From the NCBI GenBank assembly GCA_017473775.1, contig JAFUJH010000052.1, forward strand, positions 17,514 to 81,513: a stretch of DNA of 64,000 bases, written 5' to 3'. Made by a program: the position numbers and the translations under genes. Under the pieces are notes generated by a model. It worked only from the letters and a program-made list of their open reading frames with translations, was not told where the DNA came from and did no database searches. Below are positions 8,251-16,146 of this stretch, piece after piece (position 1 is the first letter of the stretch; each line of letters begins with the position of its first letter). The stretch comes from Ruminococcus sp. Its GTDB lineage: Bacteria; Bacillota; Clostridia; Oscillospirales; Acutalibacteraceae.

Positions 8251-9384
8251 ATGAAAAAGAAATTCATAGGCATAATCGGGTTGCTGATTATGCTTTTCGC
8301 ATTTTCAGGCTGTAGCAGAATAGGTGATAAAACCGCAAGCCTTACTGTAGTATATATAGTCACATCTGTACTTGCGCTTATAATGCTTGCAGGCTATTGT
8401 TTTATGATAAGAAAAAAAGACCCCTGGTTCCTGCTTTTATTCTCGGCGGTGTTTGTGGTTAACATTGGGTACCTGACCCTTGCAATTTCAGCAACGCTGG
8501 AGGAAGCTCTGCTTGCTAACAGAATCGCTTATCTGGGTTCGGTGTTCCTGCCATTATCAATGTTTATGATAATAATAAACACCTGCAAAATTCGCTACAA
8601 AAAATGGTTACCCGCTTTGCTTCTTACAATTAGCACCTTTGTGTTTTTAGTTGCCGCAAGTCCGGGATATCTGGATATTTATTACAAGTCCGTCACCCTA
8701 ACCACCATAAACGGAGTCACTGTACTTGATAAGGTGTACGGTCCCTGGCACAGCCTGTATCTGTATTATCTGCTGATATATTTCTCAGCAATGATTATCG
8801 CTATTATTCAGGCAGTCATCAGCAAAAAAATCGAATCCAGCATACACGCAGTTATACTTGCAATCGCAGTTTTTGTAAACATCGGTGTGTGGCTTCTGGA
8901 GCAGCTTGTAAAAATCGACTTTGAAATTCTCTCGGTTTCATACATAGTCAGCGAGCTTTTCCTTCTGGGGCTATACCTGTTGCTACAAGAAAACGGAGTA
9001 CTGTCTTCCCTCACAATAAAACCTGACCTCAAAAACACAAACGACACAAATTCTGAATCCGAGACAGAAGATATTCCTGAAAGCACCATTAGTTCTGATG
9101 AAACTCAATCCAAGACAAATATTCAGAGTGTTAATACAGAAGAACAGTTTCGTATAAAATGCGAATATTTCTCCTCAAAGCTTTGCACCCTCACCCCCAC
9201 TGAACGGGAGATTTATTTGTTATACCTCAAGGGTAAAAGCACAAAAGAGATTATGGCGGAGCTGGGTATTAAAGAAAACACACTTAAATATCACAATAAA
9301 AACATATATTCAAAGCTGGGTGTATCCTCAAGAAAAGAGCTTCTGAAAATAGCCACAGTAATAAACACTACCGCTAAAGTTTAA
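8251..9384 (+). CDS. Membrane-bound LuxR-family transcriptional regulator
   Basis: 377 residues. An N-terminal hydrophobic segment ends in a lipobox-like FSGC (Cys21). About six or seven membrane helices follow (roughly 33-245), resembling the seven-helix sensor region found at the N-terminus of some histidine kinases. A Ser/Thr/Glu-rich linker (about 255-300) precedes a C-terminal LuxR/GerE helix-turn-helix (about 312-372: LTPTEREI, ...STKEIMAELGI..., NTLKYHNKNIYSKLGV). No kinase or receiver domain is present, so it is a one-component membrane sensor that would have to act on DNA near the membrane. The transcript has a long structured leader with a complementary anti-Shine-Dalgarno. Target genes are unknown. 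The gene is monocistronic, with a strong terminator just downstream. Confidence 0.8.
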   Translation: MKKKFIGIIGLLIMLFAFSGCSRIGDKTASLTVVYIVTSVLALIMLAGYCFMIRKKDPWFLLLFSAVFVVNIGYLTLAISATLEEALLANRIAYLGSVFLPLSMFMIIINTCKIRYKKWLPALLLTISTFVFLVAASPGYLDIYYKSVTLTTINGVTVLDKVYGPWHSLYLYYLLIYFSAMIIAIIQAVISKKIESSIHAVILAIAVFVNIGVWLLEQLVKIDFEILSVSYIVSELFLLGLYLLLQENGVLSSLTIKPDLKNTNDTNSESETEDIPESTISSDETQSKTNIQSVNTEEQFRIKCEYFSSKLCTLTPTEREIYLLYLKGKSTKEIMAELGIKENTLKYHNKNIYSKLGVSSRKELLKIATVINTTAKV

Positions 9385-9400
9385 TAACAATCATAGCAAA

Positions 9401-9434
9401 AGCGTACTGCAGAATTATTCTGCAGTACGCTTTT
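9401..9434 (+). terminator. Intrinsic terminator after LuxR-type gene
   Basis: A perfect 14-bp inverted repeat (AGCGTACTGCAGAA and its complement) with a TTA loop, followed by TTTT, 16 bases after the stop codon. Confidence 0.85.
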
Positions 9435-9525
9435 ATAATTCAAAACCTTTGATTCTTCCACGAATCAGGAGTACACTTTACGCAAAAAGCCGCTTGAACT
9501 CTCGTTAAAACAGCTCTACTTGCTC

Positions 9526-9864
9526 CTATTCGGTTTTATCCCCTGTTGCTCCTATATATTTAAACATAAGCACAACACACTGTCTGTACATACATCTATA
9601 GCACTCGGAAACAATGTTGTTATTTGAAACCGAGTAAAATATGCCGATATGCTCGCTGTCACCCAACTGAGACCATGAGCCCCGGCTATGGTTATCATTT
9701 ATGGGCAGAATTTCTGTACGCTTTGCAGTACATAAACCGTTTTTACACTGTGAGGTTGCATTACCTGTAGCAACACAGGCAGCAGCGCTGTTTAATGTGT
9801 AACTGTAATATATATCAATATTGAGATTAGCAGGTTTGCTCTTGCTGAGAAATAATCTCAGCGG
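9526..9864 (-). pseudogene. Start-less open frame, possible gene remnant
   Basis: A 113-codon open frame between in-frame stops (TAA at 9865-9867, TAG at 9526-9528) with no ATG, GTG or TTG near its 5' end and no ribosome binding site. Its translation looks protein-like (for example RTEILPINDNHSRGSW and GDSEHIGIFYSVSNN) and is Cys-rich. A small hairpin (GCTGAG/CTCAGC, 9844-9862) sits at the 5' end. The simplest reading is the 3' part of a gene that lost its beginning. I cannot name the family, and a chance open frame is possible. The rest of 9435-10015 shows nothing else beyond a degenerate copy of the 218-256 hairpin at 9489-9516. Confidence 0.35.
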
Positions 9865-10015
9865 TTACCGCTTTCTGCTTGATCTTCTTTTATTGCTGCT
9901 ATTATCTCTTTATATCTTATTTTGTCATATCGTATTTTATTTTAAGATGTTATACCATAATCGGTAATCATTTTCAACATAAAGATTTCAGCGATTTTTA
10001 AACAAAACAAGTATA

Positions 10016-10687
10016 TTAGTCAATTTTATATCTCATACACGGTCTGCCGCCCGTTTCGTAGTTCATCTCTCCAATTACTCTGCCGGACTCAGCAAGGTAA
10101 TTCATATAACGACGAACAGTTACACCTGTCAGACCTACCTCTGCGGCAATATCGTCTCCTGTGAACCATTTGCCTTTGTTTGAATTCAGATACTTCATAA
10201 TGCGCTGAAGTGTCTTTTCCTGAATACCCTTTGGGAATAAGTCTTCACTTTTCTTTCGGGTGTTGTCGATGATGTGGTCAATATTTGTTTGATTTAAGGT
10301 ATCGATATCTTTAAGTGCATTGCTTTGAGAGATGTATTTTTCAAGTGCCATCTGAAAGCGGTCAAAGCTAAATGGTTTTACAAGATAATCAACAATACCA
10401 AGATGCAATGCTTCTTCCAACGAATCACGGTCATTTGCCGCAGTTACCATAATCACATCTACTATAATCTGCTCGTTACGAATCTTACGAAGTGTTTCAA
10501 AGCCGTCCATATGTGGCATATATACATCAAGTACAAGCAAATGGACCTGGTTTTCTTTTAAAAATGCAAGAGCGGCAGCTCCATCCTGACATTTTCCAAC
10601 AACTTCAAAATTCTTATTTCTCTTAATATATTGCTCGTTTATCATAGCGACCATTGGGTCATCTTCTACAATCAAAACCTTATACAT
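10016..10687 (-). CDS. Response regulator, CitB/DcuR-type
   Basis: 223 residues. The receiver domain (1-120) has the acidic pocket at E8/D9/D10, phospho-acceptor D54 in LVLDVYMP and the conserved Lys in VKPF. The C-terminal half is a winged-helix domain of the kind found in citrate/malate regulators (GDDIAAEVGLTGVTVRRYMNYL). It lies three bases downstream of its kinase gene. In this family the pair usually governs uptake or fermentation of di- or tricarboxylates, but no such transporter is adjacent. The stop is followed by AT-rich sequence with no clear terminator. Confidence 0.85.
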   Translation of the reverse strand: MYKVLIVEDDPMVAMINEQYIKRNKNFEVVGKCQDGAAALAFLKENQVHLLVLDVYMPHMDGFETLRKIRNEQIIVDVIMVTAANDRDSLEEALHLGIVDYLVKPFSFDRFQMALEKYISQSNALKDIDTLNQTNIDHIIDNTRKKSEDLFPKGIQEKTLQRIMKYLNSNKGKWFTGDDIAAEVGLTGVTVRRYMNYLAESGRVIGEMNYETGGRPCMRYKID

Positions 10688-10690
10688 TTC

Positions 10691-12310
10691 TTATTTCTCC
10701 TTTGTGAAGCTGACGGAGAAGGAACTTCCGACTCCCTCCTGCGATTCAACTGTGATCCTGCCGCCAAAGTTTTCTACCATAGTTTTCACTTGATATAGGC
10801 CCGTACCTCTGCCTTCTCCCTTGGTAGAGAATCCATTTTCAAAGATGTTGTCAATGTGGTCACGGCTTATTCCGCAACCCGTATCATCAACAGTAATCAA
10901 TACAGCACCGGGACGAGAGTATATTCCAAACATCAATTCCTTTTGTGTTCGATAATCGCTGTTTTCGTTCATCGCGTCAAAAGCATTATCAAGCAGATTG
11001 CCGATTACCGTTATCAACATTTCGGCGGGCAATTTCATATCTGCCGATGAATAATAACATCCTTCTCTTAGTACAAAGTTCACATTCAATTCGGAAGCCC
11101 TCGCGATTTTGCCAATCAACAAAGCTGCAACCGAAGGCTCACTCACGGCATTCATAACCCTGCTTATATTCTCTCGTTGAACCATAGTGATGTTTTGAAT
11201 ATAAGACATTGCTTCGCCGTACATTTCCATTTGTATCAGACCGAGAATTACATGAAGCTTATTGGTAAAATCGTGATTGTTTGCTCGCATTGAGTCCACA
11301 AGATAACGAGTTCCCGATAAATCCTCCATCAGCTTTGCATATTCTGCACGGTTGTGCAAAATTGCGATTGCACCAATAACCCTGTCATCCTCTTTGATTG
11401 AAACACGATCGAGAATTATATCCTCTTTTGAAAGATTTACATTTAACTCCTTATCACCATTTTTTATTGTGCCGGAAAGAACTTTATCTCCCAAAAAATC
11501 AACACTCTTTCCAACAATGTCCGTATTCACATCACTGCAAAGCATTCTTATTGCCGCATCGTTTGCAAACTGAATAACTCCGTTGTTATCCACTGCAAGA
11601 ATTCCTTCTTCGAGTGTTTCCAAGATATTATCACGCATTCTATACATTGAGGTAAACACATCGGGTTCGTAACCCATAAGGCTTTTTTTGACTTTACCCG
11701 AAAGCTCGGTTGCAATAATAATCTCTATGAGAATAGCAACCACCGTAATGATAAGGAAAATGAAAAGCATTTGAAAGGTCTCAACCTTAATGTTTTTCGT
11801 CAGCATAATAGCCATTACTACACCTATATAATCACCGTTTTTATCGAAGATTGCGGCATAGGCACGGCGTTGACTACCGGAAGGTCCCGTTTCATCTAAT
11901 GTATAATATCCTTCGGGGTGGTTTTTGAAGTTTGGCTGATTACCGTCGTATCTCGTGCCGATTAAAGTGTGGTCGGAATGATAAATACGCGTACCGTCTT
12001 TATTTACAACCGATATAACATCGATGTCATCAAGTGATTCTTTCAATGCATCAAGATATCCCAAAACCGCAGGATTAGTGTTGAGATTTGGCGTCTCGTT
12101 TTCGGTCAGCATCGGAGAACTAGCAATTGCTTGAGCGATGTTTTGCAGGTTGCGGTCTCGCTTTTGCGTTTCGTAATGAATGTTGATAAGAGTATCTGCA
12201 ACACCTAAAATCACAGCAAGAGAAATAATCAAAACAAGCTGTGTGCGAAAAAATTGATGTTGTATTCCTTTTAGTGATATTCTTTTTCTTTTTTCTTTCT
12301 GCACTATCAT
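10691..12310 (-). CDS. Sensor histidine kinase, CitA/DcuS-type
   Basis: 539 residues. TM1 is at about 22-45, followed by an extracytoplasmic Cache/PASP-like sensor domain (about 45-172), TM2 at about 175-200, and a cytoplasmic PAS (about 215-325, 'GILAVDNNGVIQFAN'). The dimerisation/phosphotransfer segment carries the H-box NNHDFTNKLH of the SpoOB/CitA type. The ATPase domain has the N box NLLDNAFDAM, the G1 box DTGCGIS and the G2 box GRGTGLY. All catalytic boxes are present. It should sense a small extracellular carboxylate and phosphorylate the downstream response regulator. A divergent PQ-loop gene starts about 215 bases upstream, with a perfect palindrome in between. Confidence 0.88.
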   Translation of the reverse strand: MIVQKEKRKRISLKGIQHQFFRTQLVLIISLAVILGVADTLINIHYETQKRDRNLQNIAQAIASSPMLTENETPNLNTNPAVLGYLDALKESLDDIDVISVVNKDGTRIYHSDHTLIGTRYDGNQPNFKNHPEGYYTLDETGPSGSQRRAYAAIFDKNGDYIGVVMAIMLTKNIKVETFQMLFIFLIITVVAILIEIIIATELSGKVKKSLMGYEPDVFTSMYRMRDNILETLEEGILAVDNNGVIQFANDAAIRMLCSDVNTDIVGKSVDFLGDKVLSGTIKNGDKELNVNLSKEDIILDRVSIKEDDRVIGAIAILHNRAEYAKLMEDLSGTRYLVDSMRANNHDFTNKLHVILGLIQMEMYGEAMSYIQNITMVQRENISRVMNAVSEPSVAALLIGKIARASELNVNFVLREGCYYSSADMKLPAEMLITVIGNLLDNAFDAMNENSDYRTQKELMFGIYSRPGAVLITVDDTGCGISRDHIDNIFENGFSTKGEGRGTGLYQVKTMVENFGGRITVESQEGVGSSFSVSFTKEK

Positions 12311-12390
12311 AATTATAATTCCTATGTTCTGCTAATAGCAAATATTTTTGATATTTTATCATGAACGCCCGATAATTTCAATTTCTTCAC

Positions 12391-12412
12391 CTTTCAAAAG
12401 GACTTTTGAAAG
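12391..12412. promoter_or_regulatory. Perfect 22-bp palindrome, candidate operator
   Basis: CTTTCAAAAG, two bases GA, then CTTTTGAAAG, lying between the divergent kinase gene and the PQ-loop gene. A loop of two bases is too short for a stable RNA hairpin, so a dimeric DNA-binding protein is more likely, possibly the adjacent response regulator. Confidence 0.4.
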
Positions 12413-12461
12413 TAAAAAAAGTGACCGAAAAAAGATATTTGCTTTTCTATTTTTCAAAAAA

Positions 12462-12490
12462 TTGTCATCCCAAAAGCAGAGTGCTACCAT
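12462..12490 (+). promoter_or_regulatory. Putative promoter of PQ-loop/SGNH pair
   Basis: TTGTCA at 12462-12467, a 17-base spacer and TACCAT at 12485-12490. An AAAGGAG ribosome binding site precedes the start at 12527. Confidence 0.5.
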
Positions 12491-12526
12491 ATAGTCGAAA
12501 ACAAACCAAGCAAAAGGAGATCGCTT

Positions 12527-12814
12527 ATGGGAGCAATTTTAGAAACAGCAATGCTTATATGCTTTGGCTTTTCTTGGCCTCTGAATGTTATTAAAGCATA
12601 CAAAGCAAAAACCGCAAAAGGTACAAGTTTGCCATTTATCCTTCTTATCATTACAGGGTACATAGCCGGAATCAGCGCTAAACTCATTTCGGGTCAGATC
12701 AACTATGTACTGATTGCTTATCTTTTGAATTTAGCAATCGTTTCGCTGAATGTAGTCGTATATTTCCGCAACGCCTCGCTTGATAAGAAGCGGAGCATTG
12801 AATTGGAGGCATAA
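12527..12814 (+). CDS. PQ-loop / SemiSWEET-like membrane protein
   Basis: 95 residues with three predicted membrane helices and the pattern SWPLNVIKAYKAKTAKGTS in helix 1 and the first loop, typical of small PQ-loop (SemiSWEET-like) proteins. Such proteins dimerise to form a sugar or small-solute transporter; the substrate here is not predictable. The stop is followed three bases later by the SGNH-like gene, so the two form a unit. AAAGGAG precedes the ATG at a suitable distance. The same two-gene pairing suggests that solute transport and the hydrolase-like protein belong together. Confidence 0.7.
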   Translation: MGAILETAMLICFGFSWPLNVIKAYKAKTAKGTSLPFILLIITGYIAGISAKLISGQINYVLIAYLLNLAIVSLNVVVYFRNASLDKKRSIELEA

Positions 12815-12817
12815 TCA

Positions 12818-13414
12818 ATGGAAAAACAAGTAAACAGATATATAAAATTAAATGAACTTGCAGAAACAAACGGCATCGTTGTTTTCGGTAGCGGTGAGGA
12901 TGTTAACATACCAATCGGAGAAATTCGTCAGGCATTTTCTATTGAACCGAAAATGTATAATCGCAGTTTCAAAAATTTATCCATCACGGATGCCGAATCA
13001 ATCTATGAAAAATGCATTGCACCGCTCTGCCCTGAAACCGTCCTGATTCATATTGGCGAAGATGATTTATCTATGTTTAAGAAAAACTCTGCTGAGTTCG
13101 ATACTGCATACCGCAGTTTAATCACATATATTAAATCGCAGAATAAACACTGCCGAATCGCCGTGGTGTCTATGAAAGGTCACGACGATCATCCTCTTAT
13201 CAGCGAGATGAATAAGCATTTAAAACACATAGCTGATTCCGAAAGATGTGAATATATTGACATTGCAAGCAGAAAAGTATGGAATCCCAAATCCACTATG
13301 GATGCCGCTTCTTTTGTATATTCCATTGGATTTGTCAGACCATTGAAATGCAAACGCCCCTTATATGATTTGGTGAGAATGCTTTTCTGCCTGGAGCCCT
13401 CACTTACTGCTTAA
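12818..13414 (+). CDS. SGNH-hydrolase-like protein, catalytic blocks degenerate
   Basis: 198 residues with the alternating strand/helix pattern of SGNH/GDSL hydrolases. Block I reads VVFGSGEDV where GDS is usual. A block III-like VLIHIGEDDL follows at about residue 70 (the usual core is GxND). A Ser/Thr-rich strand and YIDIAS come later, but I do not find the final DxxH near the C-terminus. Either the enzyme uses variant residues or it has lost hydrolase activity and binds its ligand. It is cytoplasmic by sequence (no signal peptide) and co-transcribed with the PQ-loop gene. Fold assignment is moderate; activity is open. Confidence 0.55.
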   Translation: MEKQVNRYIKLNELAETNGIVVFGSGEDVNIPIGEIRQAFSIEPKMYNRSFKNLSITDAESIYEKCIAPLCPETVLIHIGEDDLSMFKKNSAEFDTAYRSLITYIKSQNKHCRIAVVSMKGHDDHPLISEMNKHLKHIADSERCEYIDIASRKVWNPKSTMDAASFVYSIGFVRPLKCKRPLYDLVRMLFCLEPSLTA

Positions 13415-13467
13415 CTAAAAACACAGGACATTATTGCACAGATCCGTAAAAAACGGACAATAGAAAA

Positions 13468-13511
13468 AATCCCTCTATGGTAGAATAAAGAAACTACCAT
13501 AGGGGGATTTT
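13468..13511 (+). terminator. Hairpin with T-run, end of 12.5 kb unit / IS remnant
   Basis: CCCTCTATGGTAG pairs with CTACCATAGGGGG, followed by ATTTTG. It can end the PQ-loop/SGNH transcript. It directly precedes a transposase start fragment, where such hairpins are commonly part of the element. Confidence 0.55.
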
Positions 13512-13513
13512 GT

Positions 13514-13606
13514 ATGCCAAGAGAATATCGACATATAAAACTATACGAGAAAATTGAACACCGAGTAGAGAATTGTGTGGGGTATAGCGGTTATTATAGC
13601 AGATAA
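13514..13606 (+). pseudogene. Transposase OrfA N-terminal scrap
   Basis: A 30-codon frame starting MPREYRHIKLYEKI, the typical beginning of an IS3-type OrfA in Firmicutes, then out-of-family residues and a stop. It is a remnant of an insertion sequence; no further transposase sequence or second end is visible. Confidence 0.6.
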
Positions 13607-13614
13607 ATACAGCC

Positions 13615-13719
13615 TCAAGTGAAAGTTACCGTTGCAGAAGGGTCAAGATTCAGTTCTTTATGTACCGTATATCGCCTGTCTCCGAGTACGATTTCTGCTG
13701 ATGATTCTGACTTATCCAT
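13615..13719 (-). CDS. Small ORF at operon end, possibly truncated
   Basis: 34 residues. Its ATG overlaps the 3' end of the DUF454 gene by eight bases, a typical coupled arrangement. The peptide begins DKSESSAEIVLGDRRYTVHK and ends abruptly at a TGA beside the transposase scrap (13514-13606). It looks like the first part of a longer protein cut by the insertion, but a genuine small protein cannot be excluded. No family recognised. Confidence 0.35.
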   Translation of the reverse strand: MDKSESSAEIVLGDRRYTVHKELNLDPSATVTFT

Positions 13720-14125
13720 GATTTTTTCCTTTTGAACTCAGTGCTTCTTCTTTCAGCGTTTTTACAAAGAAGATAAAATAAATAATGTGGAACAGCCATA
13801 CGCCTCCGAGGATAACGCATGGGATATATACTGCTTTCAGAAGCATCATCACACAACTAAATGCCATAAGAACCGTTACTGTGATCATAATACGAATTTT
13901 AGTTGCCCAAGTCATACCTCTGCCTTGCACATAACTTTCAAGGTTTTTCTTGTAAAGTTTTGTGTTGATAAACCATGTATGCAGTTTTTCCGAACTCTTA
14001 GCAAAAGAAAATGCCGCAAGCAGAAGAAAAGGAAACGCAGGTAGCATAGGAAGCACCGCACCTACTGCTCCAAATCCAACGCCGATACAGCCAAGGACAA
14101 TCCACAATATTTTCTTAATTTTCAT
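13712..14125 (-). CDS. DUF454 (YbaN-like) membrane protein
   Basis: 137 residues with three to four membrane helices and the DUF454 features GxVGAVLPMLPAFPFLLLAAFSFAKSS near the N-terminus and the HTWFINTKLY block. The function of this inner-membrane family is not established. The start overlaps the YgbA_NO-like gene by eleven bases, which indicates coupled translation. Its place at the end of an exporter operon with a nitrosative-stress family protein suggests a role in envelope or metal/redox stress; that is inference. Confidence 0.8.
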   Translation of the reverse strand: MKIKKILWIVLGCIGVGFGAVGAVLPMLPAFPFLLLAAFSFAKSSEKLHTWFINTKLYKKNLESYVQGRGMTWATKIRIMITVTVLMAFSCVMMLLKAVYIPCVILGGVWLFHIIYFIFFVKTLKEEALSSKGKNHG

Positions 14126-14471
14126 TTTGTTCTCTCTCCAATCGTTTCTTTTCCTTTTTGCTTTCTATCACATGCCGAACTGCCATTATAGGATGATGTA
14201 GAATCATTCTTGGTCCCGAAAAACGCATGACCTCTCGTATCTTTTCACGCATTTCCGGTTTATAGCAATGCACACGGCAGTTGGAGCAGAAGGTCTTGGC
14301 TTCCATATAGGGGCATTTGTCGCTCCGCATCACAGCGTACTGCGACAGGGCCTCGCACTCGGGACAAAGGGTTTTCTTTGTCCCGTGTTTTTTCTTGCAG
14401 TAGAGACGAATCATCAAGACGACGGTACGCTTTTCTCGCTGACGCTTGGATTCAACCTTGCTTTTGCTCAT
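14115..14471 (-). CDS. YgbA_NO family (nitrous-oxide-stimulated promoter) protein
   Basis: 118 residues, basic, with the conserved Cys pattern of the YgbA_NO family: CPEC, a later C in KCPYM, then CSNC and HCYKPEMR. Several of these cysteines could bind metal or an Fe-S centre. In enterobacteria members of this family are induced under nitrosative stress; the biochemical role is unknown. GGGAGG precedes the ATG, which lies inside the end of the upstream ABC exporter gene (20-base overlap), so it belongs to that operon. Confidence 0.8.
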   Translation of the reverse strand: MSKSKVESKRQREKRTVVLMIRLYCKKKHGTKKTLCPECEALSQYAVMRSDKCPYMEAKTFCSNCRVHCYKPEMREKIREVMRFSGPRMILHHPIMAVRHVIESKKEKKRLEREQNEN

Positions 14472-16146
14472 ACATCTTTCCTCCCACTACACGATAAATA
14501 CGGTCTGCGATTGCCATTGTAGACTCACGGTGGGATACGAGAATAATGCTTTTCTTGTTCCTTTGCTCCTTGAGAGCCTTCAGTATAATACCTTCGTTAA
14601 TGCTGTCCACATTGCTGGTCGGCTCATCAAGTAGTATCAACTCACTGCCACGCAGAAACGCACGAGCGAGTCCGATACGCTGTTTTTCGCCGGCAGAAAG
14701 GTTATCTCCCAGTGCACCGACTCTTGTTTTGTATCCGTCAGGAAGTGTGAGAATAAAATTGTGAATAGATGCAAGTTTACAAGCCGCTTCGATTTCTTCT
14801 TGTGTAGCATCGGGTTTTGCGATACGGAGGTTATCTTCTATCGTTTCATCGAACAGATAAGTCACCTGACTGACCATTGTTACATTATTGAGCAAGCTAT
14901 CACCGTCGAGGTTGTCAATGTCAACACCATTGTATTCAATCCCTCCGTGGCTCTTTTGCCAGAAACGGAGAAGCAATTTAAGGAATGTGGATTTGCCGCA
15001 TCCCGACTCACCCACAATGCCGATAATCTCACCCTTTTCAGCGTGCATACAAATATCGGAAAGCACTTGTGTCTGTCCGTCATAAGAGAAAGACAGGTCT
15101 GTTACTTTGAGGTCGCTATATTGGATTTTCTTGCCGTTTTCAATGGGCTTTACGGCAGGCTCTTCCGCAAGAAGATTGAGCACTCTGTCACCTGATGCAA
15201 AGGTTTGAGTCAGGTTTCCCGGCAGAGCAGAAATGGCACTTACAGGTCCGAAAGAACCGAACACAGCAACCACACCGATAATCATTTTGCCAACCGACAG
15301 CACATCGTTTGCAACAAGTGCGATTCCAACCGCAAGGGTTGTGATAATAAAAACAGATACACAAAGTTCGGTGGAGGCACTTGCCTTTGTGGTATCGTGC
15401 TTCATCTTCTTGGTTTCACTCAGCAAAATGTCCGAGCGGTCATTAACCTCTTTTTCACGCTCTTTTCCTGCATTGTTGAGAATGATATCCTTAATGCCTT
15501 TAATACTGTCAAGGAAATAGGCATTGAAACTCGCAAATTCCGCACGGTATTTCACACCCGAGGCTTTGAGTTTGCCGGAGGAAATCATAGGAACAACAAC
15601 GCCTATGGTGATAAATCCTGCAAGGGCAATCAAAGCAAGATACCAACTCGAAACAGAGCCTACAAAGAGGAACACTGCAATGGATACAATAACAGCAATA
15701 CAGATAGGCGAAATCGTATGTGCATAGAACACCTCTAATGTTTCAATATCCGAGGTAATCATGGCAATAATACTGCCTTTTTGTTTGCTTTCTAATTTTG
15801 CAGGGCAAAGGATACGGAGCGCACCGAAAATCTTATCACGGAGCACCGCAAGCAGGCGGAATGCAATATAGTGATTACTGTACTGCTCTAAATAGCGGAG
15901 CAATCCACGGAGTACACCGCAGCCGATAGCAAGACCGATAATCATTCCGTAGGAAAGTGCAATCGTTTCTCCGAGAGCCTTTGCAACACCGACCGCACCC
16001 ATTAAGGTAACGCCCATAGCGCAAATAAATCCAATTGAGCCGTTTATAACAGCTAAAACCATAATATAGGCAAGACTGCCGAGAAGAAGTATAAGGCTTG
16101 CCATAATCTTGGCAACGCTTCTGCGAAGTTTCTGTTGCTTTTTCAT
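14452..16146 (-). CDS. ABC exporter half-transporter (CydC-like)
   Basis: 564 residues: six membrane helices (about 15-310) fused to an ATPase. Walker A is GESGCGKST, the signature is LSAGEKQR (A in place of the more usual G), Walker B is LILLDEPTS, and an H-loop SHRES follows. It overlaps the preceding half-transporter gene by one base, and the pair should form a heterodimeric type IV exporter of the CydDC/IrtAB kind. Candidate cargoes for such pairs are thiols, haem-related compounds, siderophores or peptides; nothing in the sequence decides. Its neighbours, a MacB-like pair and a YgbA_NO protein, favour stress or metal homeostasis. Confidence 0.85.
   Translation of the reverse strand: MKKQQKLRRSVAKIMASLILLLGSLAYIMVLAVINGSIGFICAMGVTLMGAVGVAKALGETIALSYGMIIGLAIGCGVLRGLLRYLEQYSNHYIAFRLLAVLRDKIFGALRILCPAKLESKQKGSIIAMITSDIETLEVFYAHTISPICIAVIVSIAVFLFVGSVSSWYLALIALAGFITIGVVVPMISSGKLKASGVKYRAEFASFNAYFLDSIKGIKDIILNNAGKEREKEVNDRSDILLSETKKMKHDTTKASASTELCVSVFIITTLAVGIALVANDVLSVGKMIIGVVAVFGSFGPVSAISALPGNLTQTFASGDRVLNLLAEEPAVKPIENGKKIQYSDLKVTDLSFSYDGQTQVLSDICMHAEKGEIIGIVGESGCGKSTFLKLLLRFWQKSHGGIEYNGVDIDNLDGDSLLNNVTMVSQVTYLFDETIEDNLRIAKPDATQEEIEAACKLASIHNFILTLPDGYKTRVGALGDNLSAGEKQRIGLARAFLRGSELILLDEPTSNVDSINEGIILKALKEQRNKKSIILVSHRESTMAIADRIYRVVGGKMYEQKQG

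Noticed and set aside
12120-12362. 80-codon minus-strand frame over the kinase start
   Set aside because: It overlaps the N-terminus of the well-supported histidine kinase in another frame.
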